The notes under the pieces are model-generated. The model made no database searches, was not told where the DNA came from, and was given only the letters and a program-made list of their open reading frames with translations. The translations under genes and the position numbers were made by a program. A stretch of DNA of 64,000 bases from Kazachstania africana CBS 2517 (Eukaryota; Ascomycota; Saccharomycetes; Saccharomycetales; Saccharomycetaceae), in the NCBI RefSeq assembly GCF_000304475.1, contig NC_018944.1, forward strand, positions 372,001 through 436,000, read 5' to 3'. Shown here in pieces: positions 50,316-59,780 of this stretch. Position 1 is the first letter of the stretch, and each line of letters starts with the position of its first letter.

Positions 50316-51908
50316 TCAGGTAGGGACACCTTCAAATTCAGATTTCGAAACCTTATTAATGACTCTTCTCCAATTTTTCCTATTGTCATGAATAGGAACA
50401 CTTACTAGACTTAAATATACCACAATGACTAGCAATACAAAGGCGCATGCAGCCAAAGGAGCCATCATTCCGACAAAACTTCTCTTGGAGATGTTGGTTT
50501 GATAGGGACATTGTGTAGAAGCTCCTCCTGTCACCCAGCAATTACTTACCGCCAAAGAATTTATATTTATCCAAACTTCTAAATCATCATTGTCAGATGA
50601 ATTTGATAAGTGCAAATTCAATGATCTTTTTTGTAATGGGGTTACTGGCAACGAAAAATGATAACCTTCTGGACAATTTATATCTGCTTTTTTGTAGAAA
50701 TCGATGTAAGAATCTTTATCACCATTACTTACAAGCCACGTGTATTCATCATCATTTTTTTGGCAAAGTCCCCCTTTAGAGTTATAACAATTGATTACCT
50801 TCCAGTCCATTGAACTGTTGTAGGAATTAAAAGTTAATGATGCACAGTTATAAGCTTGAGTAGGGTCCTTCCCCATATCGGATTCACTATTAACGTATCT
50901 AGGTTCACCATTGGCCCATGACCAAACAACGCTATTATCAAGCAACGAGAGAATTTCGGTCAGATTAGTCACATCAAAACTATTGCTTATAATTGGAGAT
51001 AACCCACATGATATGTACTCTGAGATATCGGTGTCTGTGAATGAAGATTCCAAAAACTTCCAAGAAATATTTTGTACATTTTTGAATTCTCCCATATTTT
51101 GTGGACAGGATAATGTGGCATTATCAATATCATAATGCAGCAACGAATTAGGAAAAACGTATGATGAGGTGCTCAAATAATTCGTTGAAAGCTCAGCTAT
51201 GAATAGCCTTTTATGACTGCCGTAAAGAAATTCTTTTAATGTAGGCCATTCAGGGGTGGTACTATTCAATCCAGAAACACCTAAGCTGTTATGAGAGAGC
51301 AAGTCATCTTGTGTATAGATATATGAACTACCAACCTGTTGAGTTAGTATATCTGCGAGATTTTGTGTAGGGGTTGTGGAGTGAATCGAGGAGGAGTTAG
51401 TTTCGTTAGAAATACTTGATATTCGTAGAAACATAACCAAAAGAGATGCAAACAAAGTGTTATCAGTTTCCAAGATATGTGAATGCAATGTAGTCAGAAA
51501 GGTTTCAAATGAGAGTGGTGTATCGACTATGACCCAAATACCGTTTTGCAATTCGATATCTAAGACAAAGCCCTGCACACCTGACTCAAGAAGAGAGGTG
51601 AATGAATCCAAAAGATAAGTCCCATTCAGGCTAGATACTGTATTTGTTTGATTTCCAATAGCTTCACTTCTGCTGTTGAACAATACCTGTTGTAAATTTA
51701 CTCCGACCAAGGGTAATTGGTCAATGGTGACATTATTCATCAAATCTCTTTGAGAACGAATCCCATTCAGTTCTTGGGCGGTTAAACCAGGCCATTCAGG
51801 ATAGACAGTATGATTTATAGCATAGCAAAATGAAATTTTATCGATGGCATATCGTATAGCAGACCATATCAATAATATTTTAAGAAATGAGAATAAAGAG
51901 TCACTCAT
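50316..51908 (-). CDS. MTC6: Membrane glycoprotein Mtc6
   Basis: This 530-residue type-I membrane protein is of the Mtc6 family, named for synthetic interaction with telomere-capping mutants; its biochemical role is unknown. The N terminus has a hydrophobic segment (about residues 5-22) consistent with a signal peptide. The luminal region is rich in NxS/T sequons (for example NVT, NQT, NGT, NAT, NIS). PEWPGLTAQELNGIRSQRDL and GVQGFVLDIEL are conserved-looking blocks resembling the PLC-like start of the family. One C-terminal membrane segment (about 485-508) precedes a short basic tail. Length matches S. cerevisiae (526). Position equals YHR151C. Confidence 0.9.
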   Translation of the reverse strand: MSDSLFSFLKILLIWSAIRYAIDKISFCYAINHTVYPEWPGLTAQELNGIRSQRDLMNNVTIDQLPLVGVNLQQVLFNSRSEAIGNQTNTVSSLNGTYLLDSFTSLLESGVQGFVLDIELQNGIWVIVDTPLSFETFLTTLHSHILETDNTLFASLLVMFLRISSISNETNSSSIHSTTPTQNLADILTQQVGSSYIYTQDDLLSHNSLGVSGLNSTTPEWPTLKEFLYGSHKRLFIAELSTNYLSTSSYVFPNSLLHYDIDNATLSCPQNMGEFKNVQNISWKFLESSFTDTDISEYISCGLSPIISNSFDVTNLTEILSLLDNSVVWSWANGEPRYVNSESDMGKDPTQAYNCASLTFNSYNSSMDWKVINCYNSKGGLCQKNDDEYTWLVSNGDKDSYIDFYKKADINCPEGYHFSLPVTPLQKRSLNLHLSNSSDNDDLEVWININSLAVSNCWVTGGASTQCPYQTNISKRSFVGMMAPLAACAFVLLVIVVYLSLVSVPIHDNRKNWRRVINKVSKSEFEGVPT

Positions 51909-52540
51909 TCTCTAAAAGAATCAAAAAAAAAAAAAAAGGGAGAAAGATGCGTTACAATCTCTTTATGAAAATGTAATAACTTAGCAAAAGTATCGTGTAT
52001 AGGACAGTTCTGTACTTCAGATATCAAAGACCTTTCCAAATCCTCAGAGTTGTTTCAACATCATCATCATTTATTTCCTTTGGAAGCCCTTCCGACTACA
52101 AAAAAGAAAGAAAATCGGTCGGAAAACCGACAAAGTCCTAGAAGGATAATAGGGCTTACAATATCCGGGCCCAAATCGGCAGGGTTTTTGTTTAGGGTTG
52201 AAACTGCTATGTTATTTTCCTTTTAAGGCAATGAGTCAATACTCAGGGCAATCATATATCCTAATTAGGAAAAAACTCGAATTTCTGACAATAATTTTTT
52301 TTTCTTCTGTGCATCTTTCGAATACTTCATATGTGGTCACTTTTCTCTATTGAGATGCTCTAGTATGAAACTGGCTTGTTTTGGTTTCTGTAAATCAGTT
52401 TAAGTCCTTTGATTGTAAGACACAACCATATATAAAGAAATTTTTTTCTTCTTTTCGTCTTTTAGTTGGAAAAGACAGTTGTATTGTCTAATAATATAGA
52501 ACTTTAATAGAAATTCCATTTCTTTGTTTCAGGCGGATTG
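51909..52540. other. MTC6-SPO12 divergent intergenic region
   Basis: This 632-bp region contains one perfect TTAGGGTT (52192-52199), with nearby AGGGTTTT and AGGGCTTA, resembling Tbf1 sites. TATATAAAG lies near 52429-52437, about 105 bp before the SPO12 ATG. No RNA gene is evident. Confidence 0.5.
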
Positions 52541-52891
52541 ATGTCAATGGTGACCGGATCAAGCAAGAATGTTGCTGTATCTTCATTGAAAGGTTCTAAA
52601 GAGGAAAATGGGAAATGTGGTAATAGATCTTTGAGAAGAACTATTTTTAAACCAAGCCAAATTAAAAATAACGCTAGAAATGAAAAGTTAAGATCACAAT
52701 TAAGAGACAAATTTTCTTCACCAACAGATAGGTTATTATCGCCATGTTCTCAAAAATTGAACCAATACAAAGTTAAAAAATTTGCATATTTGAAAAATAA
52801 AAACATCTCAGCAGGCAATTCAGCAGCAAGCGGTAAGAAAGAACCAACAAAGTTGAGTTTCACAGAAACAAACACCTCTGATTCAGAGTAG
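52541..52891 (+). CDS. SPO12: FEAR-network protein Spo12
   Basis: This 116-residue nuclear/nucleolar regulator promotes early-anaphase release of Cdc14 from Net1 (FEAR) and is needed for meiosis I exit. The diagnostic block SPTDRLLSPCSQKLNQYKV (about residues 61-79), followed by KKFAYLK, contains the two Ser-Pro sites phosphorylated in Spo12. LRRTIFKPSQIKNNARNEKL upstream matches the basic part. It is shorter than S. cerevisiae Spo12 (173), mainly at the N terminus. The first ATG is 52541, with another at codon 3. Position between MTC6 and SPO16 equals YHR152W. The duplicate Bns1 shares the core block. Confidence 0.9.
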   Translation: MSMVTGSSKNVAVSSLKGSKEENGKCGNRSLRRTIFKPSQIKNNARNEKLRSQLRDKFSSPTDRLLSPCSQKLNQYKVKKFAYLKNKNISAGNSAASGKKEPTKLSFTETNTSDSE

Positions 52892-52927
52892 ATTAGATTC
52901 TTTATTCTATAACTTATTAATTATTCT

Positions 52928-53476
52928 TTAAAAGAAATTCTGTATAATATTATTAATTGACGTATAATCATTCAATATCTCTTCAATTTGTGAATCATTT
53001 GCATTTCGTAATTCAAATAAATGCATTAAAATTGTTTTCACCGCATATTCCTCGTTCGTTTCCCCTTCATCCACGGCTCCAACAGTTATTCTTTCAACAA
53101 AACTGTAATAATTCTTATTCTGATTAACATACCGCTGTCTATCCTGCTTCGTCTGCTCCGTTATATAAATCTTATTGGGCAGGGAAAATGATAACAAAAT
53201 GTAATATAATAGCTGTTCCCAGTAATGGAGGGGATATTGTAATTTAGAGAAATTCAAGTTAATCGTCAATGCAGTTGATGCGTACTCTCTGTACACTTGT
53301 TTGAGGATCTGGACCAACTCCTTCGTCAAATACTGATTTACTCGGTCAGCAGAGTTAAAGGTCTGCTTGTCACTGTTTATCGTTAACAAAACTCTCGATG
53401 TATCAATCTCATATGAAACAACATCATCGACACGGCTGCTCTTATCCTTTATAACGATCTTTCCTCTGACTTCCAT
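52928..53476 (-). CDS. SPO16: Synapsis initiation complex protein Spo16
   Basis: This 182-residue meiotic protein is the XPF/ERCC1-like partner of Zip2 within the ZMM group, stabilising crossover intermediates and promoting synapsis. I see no catalytic motif; the family has none. A helical C terminus (about residues 140-182, AVKTILMHLFELRNANDSQIEEILNDY in part) would correspond to the (HhH)2-like end. Sequence similarity is weak by eye, so the call depends partly on gene order: convergent with SPO12 and divergent from RTT107, as for YHR153C. A URS1-like element lies 46 bp upstream. Length is close to S. cerevisiae Spo16 (198). Confidence 0.85.
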   Translation of the reverse strand: MEVRGKIVIKDKSSRVDDVVSYEIDTSRVLLTINSDKQTFNSADRVNQYLTKELVQILKQVYREYASTALTINLNFSKLQYPLHYWEQLLYYILLSFSLPNKIYITEQTKQDRQRYVNQNKNYYSFVERITVGAVDEGETNEEYAVKTILMHLFELRNANDSQIEEILNDYTSINNIIQNFF

Positions 53477-54064
53477 CTTGGCACTGTAGGTTGGAATTTA
53501 AGATCTTGCTATCTAATTCTTTCGGCGCTTAAATTTCTTAACGAAACTATATAACTTTTCTATTTAAACAACTTGCCAGCAAAGAGAGCTCTTCGCAGCA
53601 CTTTACCAAACGGACTGGCAGTACACAATGAGAAGCCAAGTTGCACGGCTCGAAGGAAGAGCGAGAAAGACGAATAAATAATTGAACTCCACTAGTGTTC
53701 TTTATCCGAGAGGCTCTAGAGAGAGACGAATGAGATGACGGACAGCAATGAGAGAAATAGCACATCTCTGTGCGTTGAAATATCATCCTTCAAATTACTT
53801 TTTATGATGTGCAGGCCGATTTATAGCAAGATAATCAACAGATGAATGAGGCAACAAATCCAACTTCACCGAGCTGAAATCAATCTTTGTTTTTTGACTA
53901 TTCTATGTTGCAACAATCTACACAGGCGCGTAAACCTCATCGCGTTTTCCTACCCATCGAAAAATGATAAACAGAACGCCAAAAGTATTTTTTGATATCT
54001 TGGATTGAAAGACATATACTGTACTCAAGACTATATCTAAAATCTAACCACACCATAGAAACAC
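53477..54064. promoter_or_regulatory. SPO16-RTT107 divergent promoter region
   Basis: TCGGCGCTTA at 53522-53531, read on the SPO16 strand as TAAGCGCCGA, matches 8 of 10 positions of the meiotic URS1 element (TAGCCGCCGA), 46-55 bp upstream of SPO16. GCGCGTAAAC near 53926 and CGCGTTTTC near 53941 resemble weak MCB sites before RTT107. No ORF or RNA gene is supported. Confidence 0.45.
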
Positions 54065-56920
54065 ATGTCAGATACCACTGGACTGTTTGAGCATCTCAAT
54101 TTTCTAATTGTTGTCTCCGAAGACGGTACTACACAGCAAAGAGCAAATAAACTTATTAAATTATTGAGTGATAACGGCTGTAATAAAACTGAAACTTACG
54201 TTAATGAAGGCAAACTGGATGGAAAAAATTACTCTTCTCAAAAGCACTGGTTTTTATCAAAGTATGGATCGAGCAACTTTCATTTTATTGTCAGTGAAAA
54301 CTGTACATTCCCATTTTATAGAATAGCAAGCTTCGATTTACTCATACCTGTAGTGACATCTAATTGGATTACAAAGGCAATCGAAACTAAGAGACATCCA
54401 AAGACATCTCTATTTTCTCCAGATCCAAACCATTTTTTGAAAGATCTACAAATTTGCGTACTAAAACCGTCCTTTGAAGCCTCGGAGTATCTTCTTTATA
54501 CCGAATTGATCCATTCGATGGGTGGTACTTGCGTAGAAAACATAAATAATAAGACAACCCATATAATAACGACAAATCCGAAAGAATCTTGCTTCGAAAT
54601 ATTGAAGCGAAATGGCACAACATCAATTAAATATATCTATCCAACTTGGCTGATTCATTGTGTCAAAGAAAGCCAGCTTATAGACGAGTCTGAACATGAG
54701 ATAGTGCCATTTACGGATGACACTGAAAAATTGAATGATCTTTGGAATCAAGTAAATGATATAAAATTTGAAAAAGCCTCCAATTTTCTTAGTGGCCACA
54801 CATTTATTGTGAGTATTGATCTCTTATTTTCGAAAGATTCATACATTTTCTTTATAGACTTTATCAAAAATTGTGGTGGTGAGATTCACAACTATTTTGA
54901 GACTAAAGAATTAAGTAAAATTATAAATGATGGAAGCTCATCGATTGATTGCTATATAGCTCTAGCCAACTATACTAGAGAAGCAGAGACAATAATGAAA
55001 TGTCCTTCTATTAATGTGGGCAGTATCACCTGGATCTTCAATATGTGGTCATTGAATCACTTCGTTGACCCAAAGCACAACATTCTCAATTCTCCTGGTA
55101 AACGTAAAATATTTAAGAAGAAACAGTTAATACTAAGTTACACAAACTTTTTTGGCCAATACAGATTTCTCATTCAAAGATTGGTAGAAATTATGGGGGG
55201 AAGAAGTACAACTGAATTATCAAAGCAAAATACACACCTAGTAACAATGGGTTCATACGGGAAAAAATATATAACAGCAATGAAATGGGGCCCGCAAAGT
55301 TGTTCTGTGATCAATTTCCTATGGTTAGTACAATGCTACCAAAATGAAAAGATTTTAGATGTCAATGATGTTGAATTTAAAGAATTTGATGACATTAATA
55401 TTTTAAGATTCAATCAAACCAATTGGAATGAGGCCCTGCTGAACAATGAAAACGTTCAGATACCAGCTGCTCCTGTCGGAGAAGTTGAGGCACAAAACAA
55501 TTTGATACAAGACACCAACGATTCTAGTCAAGAAGATACCCAGGAATTTGTAGATGCAATGAATCATGTAAGTGAAGAAAAAACAGAACCATTACAAGTA
55601 ACTGAAGACAGAATTACGAAAGTGCAGAATGCAGTAATTGAAGAAAAACTACCTTCTAAGAAAGCTTTAAATGGAGGCATCCTTACGAACCCTGACAAGG
55701 AAGAGAACGAAGGTACTGAAATGAAAGATACTACGCAGAAGGTCAATGAACAAAAGATAATCGAGATGTTTGAACAATTATCTGAAGATGAAAAAGAGGA
55801 GGTAAAATCAAATATTACATACTCCAGTACTAGTAACGAAATCATGAAAGAACAATCAGTAACTCCAGCTGGATCCAGAACTACGTCTAATTTAAAAATA
55901 GAAAGGACGCCATCTTTTTCACCATTGCCAGAACTATCTAGCCCTTTAAGTTCTGGAGGAAGTAGTCGTACTGGTAGAGCTGCTAGAGCTAAGGCAGAGA
56001 AAAGGTTACGCGATGATATTGAATCTCTGAATGAATTCGAAATGATAGCTAAAAAAAATAGGAAAAAGAAACAAGTGGCTTTATTACCAGAAGAAATCAA
56101 ACGGCAAGAAGAAGCTAAAGAGACAGAAAAAAATGCTAGAGAAATACTTTCAGGAATTTTTCAAGAAAGTCCATCCAAAATTTTTAACCTTAATTGCCTC
56201 TGTACAGGCTGCCATGAAGAAATATCAGAACTTGATTTGGAACTTTTAAAACTACTTGGAGTGAAAATCTACGGTAATATAACGCCAAATGAATCTTCGT
56301 TATATCACTTGAACACTATTATCGCACCAAGAAAACTACGGACAGAAAAATTTTTAAGATCTTTAGCTTTCCACCCTCTTAAGTTCGCATTATTGCCTGA
56401 ATTCGTAACAGACCTCCTAGAGAAACTTCACAACAGAGAAAACCCATCTGAATTGAATATAAAACAATATTTTATCCCCGAAATAGATGAAAAGTTATTA
56501 GAAGGTACAAAACTTCCAAAAAAAGTTTTTGAGAGGGCACATATAAGTGACATCAATCTGATAAATGATATTCAAGGTGGAACCGAGGTTATAACGAATA
56601 TTTTAAAGGATCATGGGATTAAGAATGTGAATATTCTGGATAGAAAGATGCTTTCCATACCAGAAGAAATTATTCCAAATGAAGGTACTCTTCACAGAAT
56701 CAAGCTAGGCAATGGAAAATTTATTACACCGCCGAAATTTGTTCTTATTTCTAGCAAACCATCACAGGCAAAGCCTTTTAGACAAAGTTGCAGCAAACTA
56801 GATATCAATGGCGGAGTATTGGTTGTCAATTGGGATTGGTGCGTTAACAGCATATTTAACTTGCATGTCAATTATGAAGATAAGAAATTTGTTTCCCATA
56901 ACTCCATGAAGGGACGATAA
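54065..56920 (+). CDS. RTT107: Multi-BRCT DNA-repair scaffold Rtt107/Esc4
   Basis: This 951-residue phospho-binding scaffold recruits Slx4, Smc5/6 and Rtt101-Mms22 to stalled forks by binding phosphorylated H2A. Four N-terminal BRCT domains occupy about residues 1-430, with the Trp-containing signatures VTSNWITKA, YPTWLIHCVKE, SITWIFNMW and INFLWLVQCY. A long acidic disordered linker (about 470-715) holds a basic cluster KKNRKKKQ (about 661-668). The C-terminal BRCT pair (about 715-945) includes the region that binds phospho-H2A and ends near VVNWDWCVNSIFNL. Shorter than S. cerevisiae (1070), mainly in the linker. Position equals YHR154W. Confidence 0.94.
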   Translation: MSDTTGLFEHLNFLIVVSEDGTTQQRANKLIKLLSDNGCNKTETYVNEGKLDGKNYSSQKHWFLSKYGSSNFHFIVSENCTFPFYRIASFDLLIPVVTSNWITKAIETKRHPKTSLFSPDPNHFLKDLQICVLKPSFEASEYLLYTELIHSMGGTCVENINNKTTHIITTNPKESCFEILKRNGTTSIKYIYPTWLIHCVKESQLIDESEHEIVPFTDDTEKLNDLWNQVNDIKFEKASNFLSGHTFIVSIDLLFSKDSYIFFIDFIKNCGGEIHNYFETKELSKIINDGSSSIDCYIALANYTREAETIMKCPSINVGSITWIFNMWSLNHFVDPKHNILNSPGKRKIFKKKQLILSYTNFFGQYRFLIQRLVEIMGGRSTTELSKQNTHLVTMGSYGKKYITAMKWGPQSCSVINFLWLVQCYQNEKILDVNDVEFKEFDDINILRFNQTNWNEALLNNENVQIPAAPVGEVEAQNNLIQDTNDSSQEDTQEFVDAMNHVSEEKTEPLQVTEDRITKVQNAVIEEKLPSKKALNGGILTNPDKEENEGTEMKDTTQKVNEQKIIEMFEQLSEDEKEEVKSNITYSSTSNEIMKEQSVTPAGSRTTSNLKIERTPSFSPLPELSSPLSSGGSSRTGRAARAKAEKRLRDDIESLNEFEMIAKKNRKKKQVALLPEEIKRQEEAKETEKNAREILSGIFQESPSKIFNLNCLCTGCHEEISELDLELLKLLGVKIYGNITPNESSLYHLNTIIAPRKLRTEKFLRSLAFHPLKFALLPEFVTDLLEKLHNRENPSELNIKQYFIPEIDEKLLEGTKLPKKVFERAHISDINLINDIQGGTEVITNILKDHGIKNVNILDRKMLSIPEEIIPNEGTLHRIKLGNGKFITPPKFVLISSKPSQAKPFRQSCSKLDINGGVLVVNWDWCVNSIFNLHVNYEDKKFVSHNSMKGR

Positions 56921-57444
56921 TTCTGACGTGCGATTATAAGTTGAAATTCACATTTGTTTACTTGCATTTTGTAAACATTGTGCAATACGGGAGAAAGTAA
57001 TGGTAACACCATTCTCCATCTAAGGCCCTGACACAACATACTGCAGGGATGGACACTCTATTTTCAGTATACATTTATATACGCAAAATTAATTTTCACT
57101 CATATCTGCAGCATCTGGAAGTTTAATAACCGTACAGTTATTCTACGGAGAACGAGAGAAAAGGTTTCTACAAGTACTAATTATTAATAAAGCCTAATCT
57201 AACGTAAATCACCTGCTATCGAAGTCGACCAATTGAACTTCATCTCATAACCAAAGTCTTCCCACCTTGTTAAGCTTGTAGCGCTACTCACAAAATTTTC
57301 AGCCCTCACTTTATGAAATAGGGCTAAAAAATTAAAAAAATGTCCTACTGAGATGGCGGCTAATTTGAACTTTATAATATACCAGTTAAGGCTGTGAGCT
57401 ATTAATCCAGGAGGAAAGATAAGTACTGTGTTTTAACTAATAGT
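56921..57444 (+). promoter_or_regulatory. REC104 promoter region
   Basis: This 524-bp region separates RTT107 from the REC104-like gene. YHR155W and YHR156C, present here in S. cerevisiae, are missing. From memory a C/D snoRNA (snR71) lies in this neighbourhood in S. cerevisiae; I looked on both strands and found no convincing C/D box pair. The URS1 element is listed separately. Confidence 0.5.
57354..57363 (-). promoter_or_regulatory. URS1 (Ume6) element upstream of REC104
   Basis: TGGCGGCTAA on the plus strand reads TTAGCCGCCA on the minus, matching 8 contiguous bases (TAGCCGCC) of the meiotic URS1 TAGCCGCCGA. It lies about 82-91 bp before the start codon, a typical distance for early meiotic genes repressed by Ume6 in mitosis. 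Confidence 0.7.
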
Positions 57445-57975
57445 ATGCCTACTAATATAGATAACGATGTTGTCCCAATAGCCACTTTTTGTAAACGATA
57501 CGGGATATCTTTGGAAAGGCAAGAAAGCCTAGGCATAACTTCATCCAGATATTTGGAACAGATTAATGAGGTTGAGTACAACGGGCTGAAGGAAGAACTC
57601 TTACAAGAATATAAGAAAAGGAAACTTGAGGATGCTCTTCGCTCAAGAGAGACATTTAAGAGACAGAAACCTTGTTATGAAACCGAACTTTTGCATTCCA
57701 CTTTAGTTTCTGAGGAAGAGTGCTTCGAACCAATTGTGATATCTAGTGAACAGGATGGTGTAAATGAAGCAACCATATGGAGCAACACGCTGGTTACACA
57801 ATGCGAAATTTTACAGTCTGATGATATTCCCACATATAACTGTACAATGACTACAAATAACAGCTATATACTAGACCAGCAAACTTTGAACTACGATATG
57901 GAATTCAACATCCTAAACTCTGACAGATCTATCAAGGACAGTAGTCCTCCTCTCAACTTTGAAATTCTCATTTAA
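57445..57975 (+). CDS. REC104: Rec104-like meiotic recombination protein
   Basis: This 176-residue protein occupies the place of REC104 (YHR157W, 182 residues) between RTT107 and TDA11. Rec104 with Rec102 forms the TopoVIBL-like part of the Spo11 core complex that makes meiotic double-strand breaks. Rec104 diverges fast, and I cannot recognise it from sequence alone. Visible features are a Lys/Arg-rich helix (about residues 45-80), an acidic Ser/Thr-rich middle, and a terminal LNFEILI. The similar length, the synteny and a URS1 element upstream support the call. No domain motif contradicts it. Confidence 0.72.
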   Translation: MPTNIDNDVVPIATFCKRYGISLERQESLGITSSRYLEQINEVEYNGLKEELLQEYKKRKLEDALRSRETFKRQKPCYETELLHSTLVSEEECFEPIVISSEQDGVNEATIWSNTLVTQCEILQSDDIPTYNCTMTTNNSYILDQQTLNYDMEFNILNSDRSIKDSSPPLNFEILI

Positions 57976-57991
57976 ATGAAAAAACCCATTT

Positions 57992-58171
57992 ATGCCTACA
58001 ATTACAGTACAGCTACATCAATTCAGTTTAAGTGAATTACAGAGACGGACTGCCATATTTAAAGCTAAGCTTGAGGCCGAACAGCAACAATATGACGTTG
58101 CATTCAAGTTTAATTTCATGTCCACATCGGACCAATTTACGGAAAAACTTTGCTCTTCTCGGGCAGGATAG
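57992..58171 (+). CDS. Unrecognised 59-codon ORF downstream of REC104
   Basis: An ATG-to-TAG frame of 59 codons starts only 17 nt after the REC104 stop, in a different frame. The product begins MPTITVQLHQFSLSELQRRT, continues with a charged helical stretch (AIFKAKLEAEQQQYDVAFKF) and ends EKLCSSRAG. Its composition (Glu, Gln, Lys, Phe, few Asn runs) is more protein-like than the surrounding AT-rich DNA. I know of no gene at this position in S. cerevisiae and do not recognise a family. It may be a small gene, a relic of a lost neighbour, or chance. Confidence 0.4.
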   Translation: MPTITVQLHQFSLSELQRRTAIFKAKLEAEQQQYDVAFKFNFMSTSDQFTEKLCSSRAG

Positions 58172-58337
58172 AAAATACTTTGAATTAAAGGATAAATCAA
58201 CACATAGATGATAAATTATAGTATGATAAAAATACTTGGTCGCAGCACTAAAATCCAGAATAGCCCCATAAAAATCATTTTTTGTATTATTTACTAAACC
58301 GCCAAAACTATTTATACCTGATCTAGAAAATCATATT

Positions 58338-59753
58338 ATGAATAAATTTGATGAATTTATACAAGAAACAGATAATGTGCTAGATATTGATACGAGCACA
58401 AGAGACACAACTGGACAAATAGCGCCTAAAACAAATGATACATCAAAAATACAATCCAAATCCCCCATATCAAAGTCGCGTCATACTACATCGCCGGTAA
58501 TAAGCAGCAATTCTAAATTTCTAATTCAGAAACAATTAACGCCCACAAAAGTTGATGAAACTGTAGACCACCCATTAAGAGGCTCGCCGAACTCACATAG
58601 AGCAGGGACAGTAATATCTGCACCCTCTTCTGAAAAGTCAACCAGGACACGACCACGGAAACCAATTATCAATAAAAGAAGGTCATTGATACAACCTCTA
58701 ATAACGCACTCACAAGAAAATACTTTTGAAATAGCGACCCAAGTAAGCACCCTACATTTGAATGAAAGACAGCATTCATCCACTGAGCATGACGTTAGCA
58801 ACACTAACACTCAGAATTCTAAGCATTCAAGAGGAAGTTCGACCAATTCTCTTACAATAGACACCAATGATATTAATATGCTTTTAAAGAATCTAGCTAA
58901 TAAAGAAATGGATCTGTTTGAAAGTAAACAGAAAATAGATGATTTGAGAAAGCAGTTATTATATCATGAAAAGTTATATGAACGACATTCAAATGAACTG
59001 AAAAATTTGAAAGCACAAGTATCAAAACATTTAACCGATAATGTCAGTGGTACCTCGACTCCCATGAAGTCGCAAAATGGCAAAAACCAAACTGAAACTT
59101 CTGAGAAGATTAAATATACTAACAATGCACTTGAAACGAGAGGGAAAACTAATAAAATCGAAGAAGTTAAGGACATTATAAATAAGCAAGAAACACATAA
59201 GAAAAGCATATCAAAACTGGAGCCAGAAGCAGAAAAAAGTCAGGCTAATGGATCAGTCTGGAGTAAGCCTTTAGCGATATTCAATCAATTTGATCAAATC
59301 TTACAACAGGAACTTGAGAAATCTTTAAATTGGGATAGCGAAACTTCACCGGAGAAAGAACCAGCTGGCAAAGATGGGACATATATGAACGAGGGCAAAT
59401 CAAATATATTTGCCAGTGACTTAGGCAGTGACTACAATTATGTTAACATAAACAGTGCTACCACAAATGACGATACCGGTACCACAAACGGTAATTCAAG
59501 TAGTGTTTCCAAATCAATATGGAATTTTGTTAACGATGTCAGAACTGGCTTGCTAGGAATTGATGAAGAAATTAGCGAAGAGGAAGAAGAAGGTTTCAAA
59601 AATCAAACTAACGACAGTAGCGAGAATGGACAATTAATAAAGGAATTCAAGACGACAAAGAAATCGGCCCGAAGTAGCGGTAACAAGCTGAATTTCATTG
59701 ACAATGATGAGGATCATGAAGTGAGGGATGTGGAAATGACGACATTTCTGTAG
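58338..59753 (+). CDS. TDA11: Tda11-like coiled-coil protein
   Basis: This 471-residue cytosolic protein of unknown function is the positional equivalent of YHR159W/TDA11 (504 residues). The N-terminal 170 residues are Ser/Thr/Lys-rich and probably disordered, with SP and TP sites. A coiled coil follows (about 185-235, LFESKQKIDDLRKQLLYHEK and beyond). The C-terminal part contains the compact block SIWNFVNDVRTGLLGIDEE (about 393-411) before an acidic tail, the most conserved-looking segment. No catalytic motif or membrane span. Identity rests mainly on order before PEX18 and YAP1801. Confidence 0.82.
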   Translation: MNKFDEFIQETDNVLDIDTSTRDTTGQIAPKTNDTSKIQSKSPISKSRHTTSPVISSNSKFLIQKQLTPTKVDETVDHPLRGSPNSHRAGTVISAPSSEKSTRTRPRKPIINKRRSLIQPLITHSQENTFEIATQVSTLHLNERQHSSTEHDVSNTNTQNSKHSRGSSTNSLTIDTNDINMLLKNLANKEMDLFESKQKIDDLRKQLLYHEKLYERHSNELKNLKAQVSKHLTDNVSGTSTPMKSQNGKNQTETSEKIKYTNNALETRGKTNKIEEVKDIINKQETHKKSISKLEPEAEKSQANGSVWSKPLAIFNQFDQILQQELEKSLNWDSETSPEKEPAGKDGTYMNEGKSNIFASDLGSDYNYVNINSATTNDDTGTTNGNSSSVSKSIWNFVNDVRTGLLGIDEEISEEEEEGFKNQTNDSSENGQLIKEFKTTKKSARSSGNKLNFIDNDEDHEVRDVEMTTFL

Positions 59754-59780
59754 AATTTAAAAGGATTAAGATACTTATAC

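Noticed and set aside
56921..57444. snR71-like C/D snoRNA in the RTT107-REC104 gap
   Set aside because: No convincing RTGATGA and CTGA pair on either strand, although a snoRNA is recalled near this locus in S. cerevisiae.
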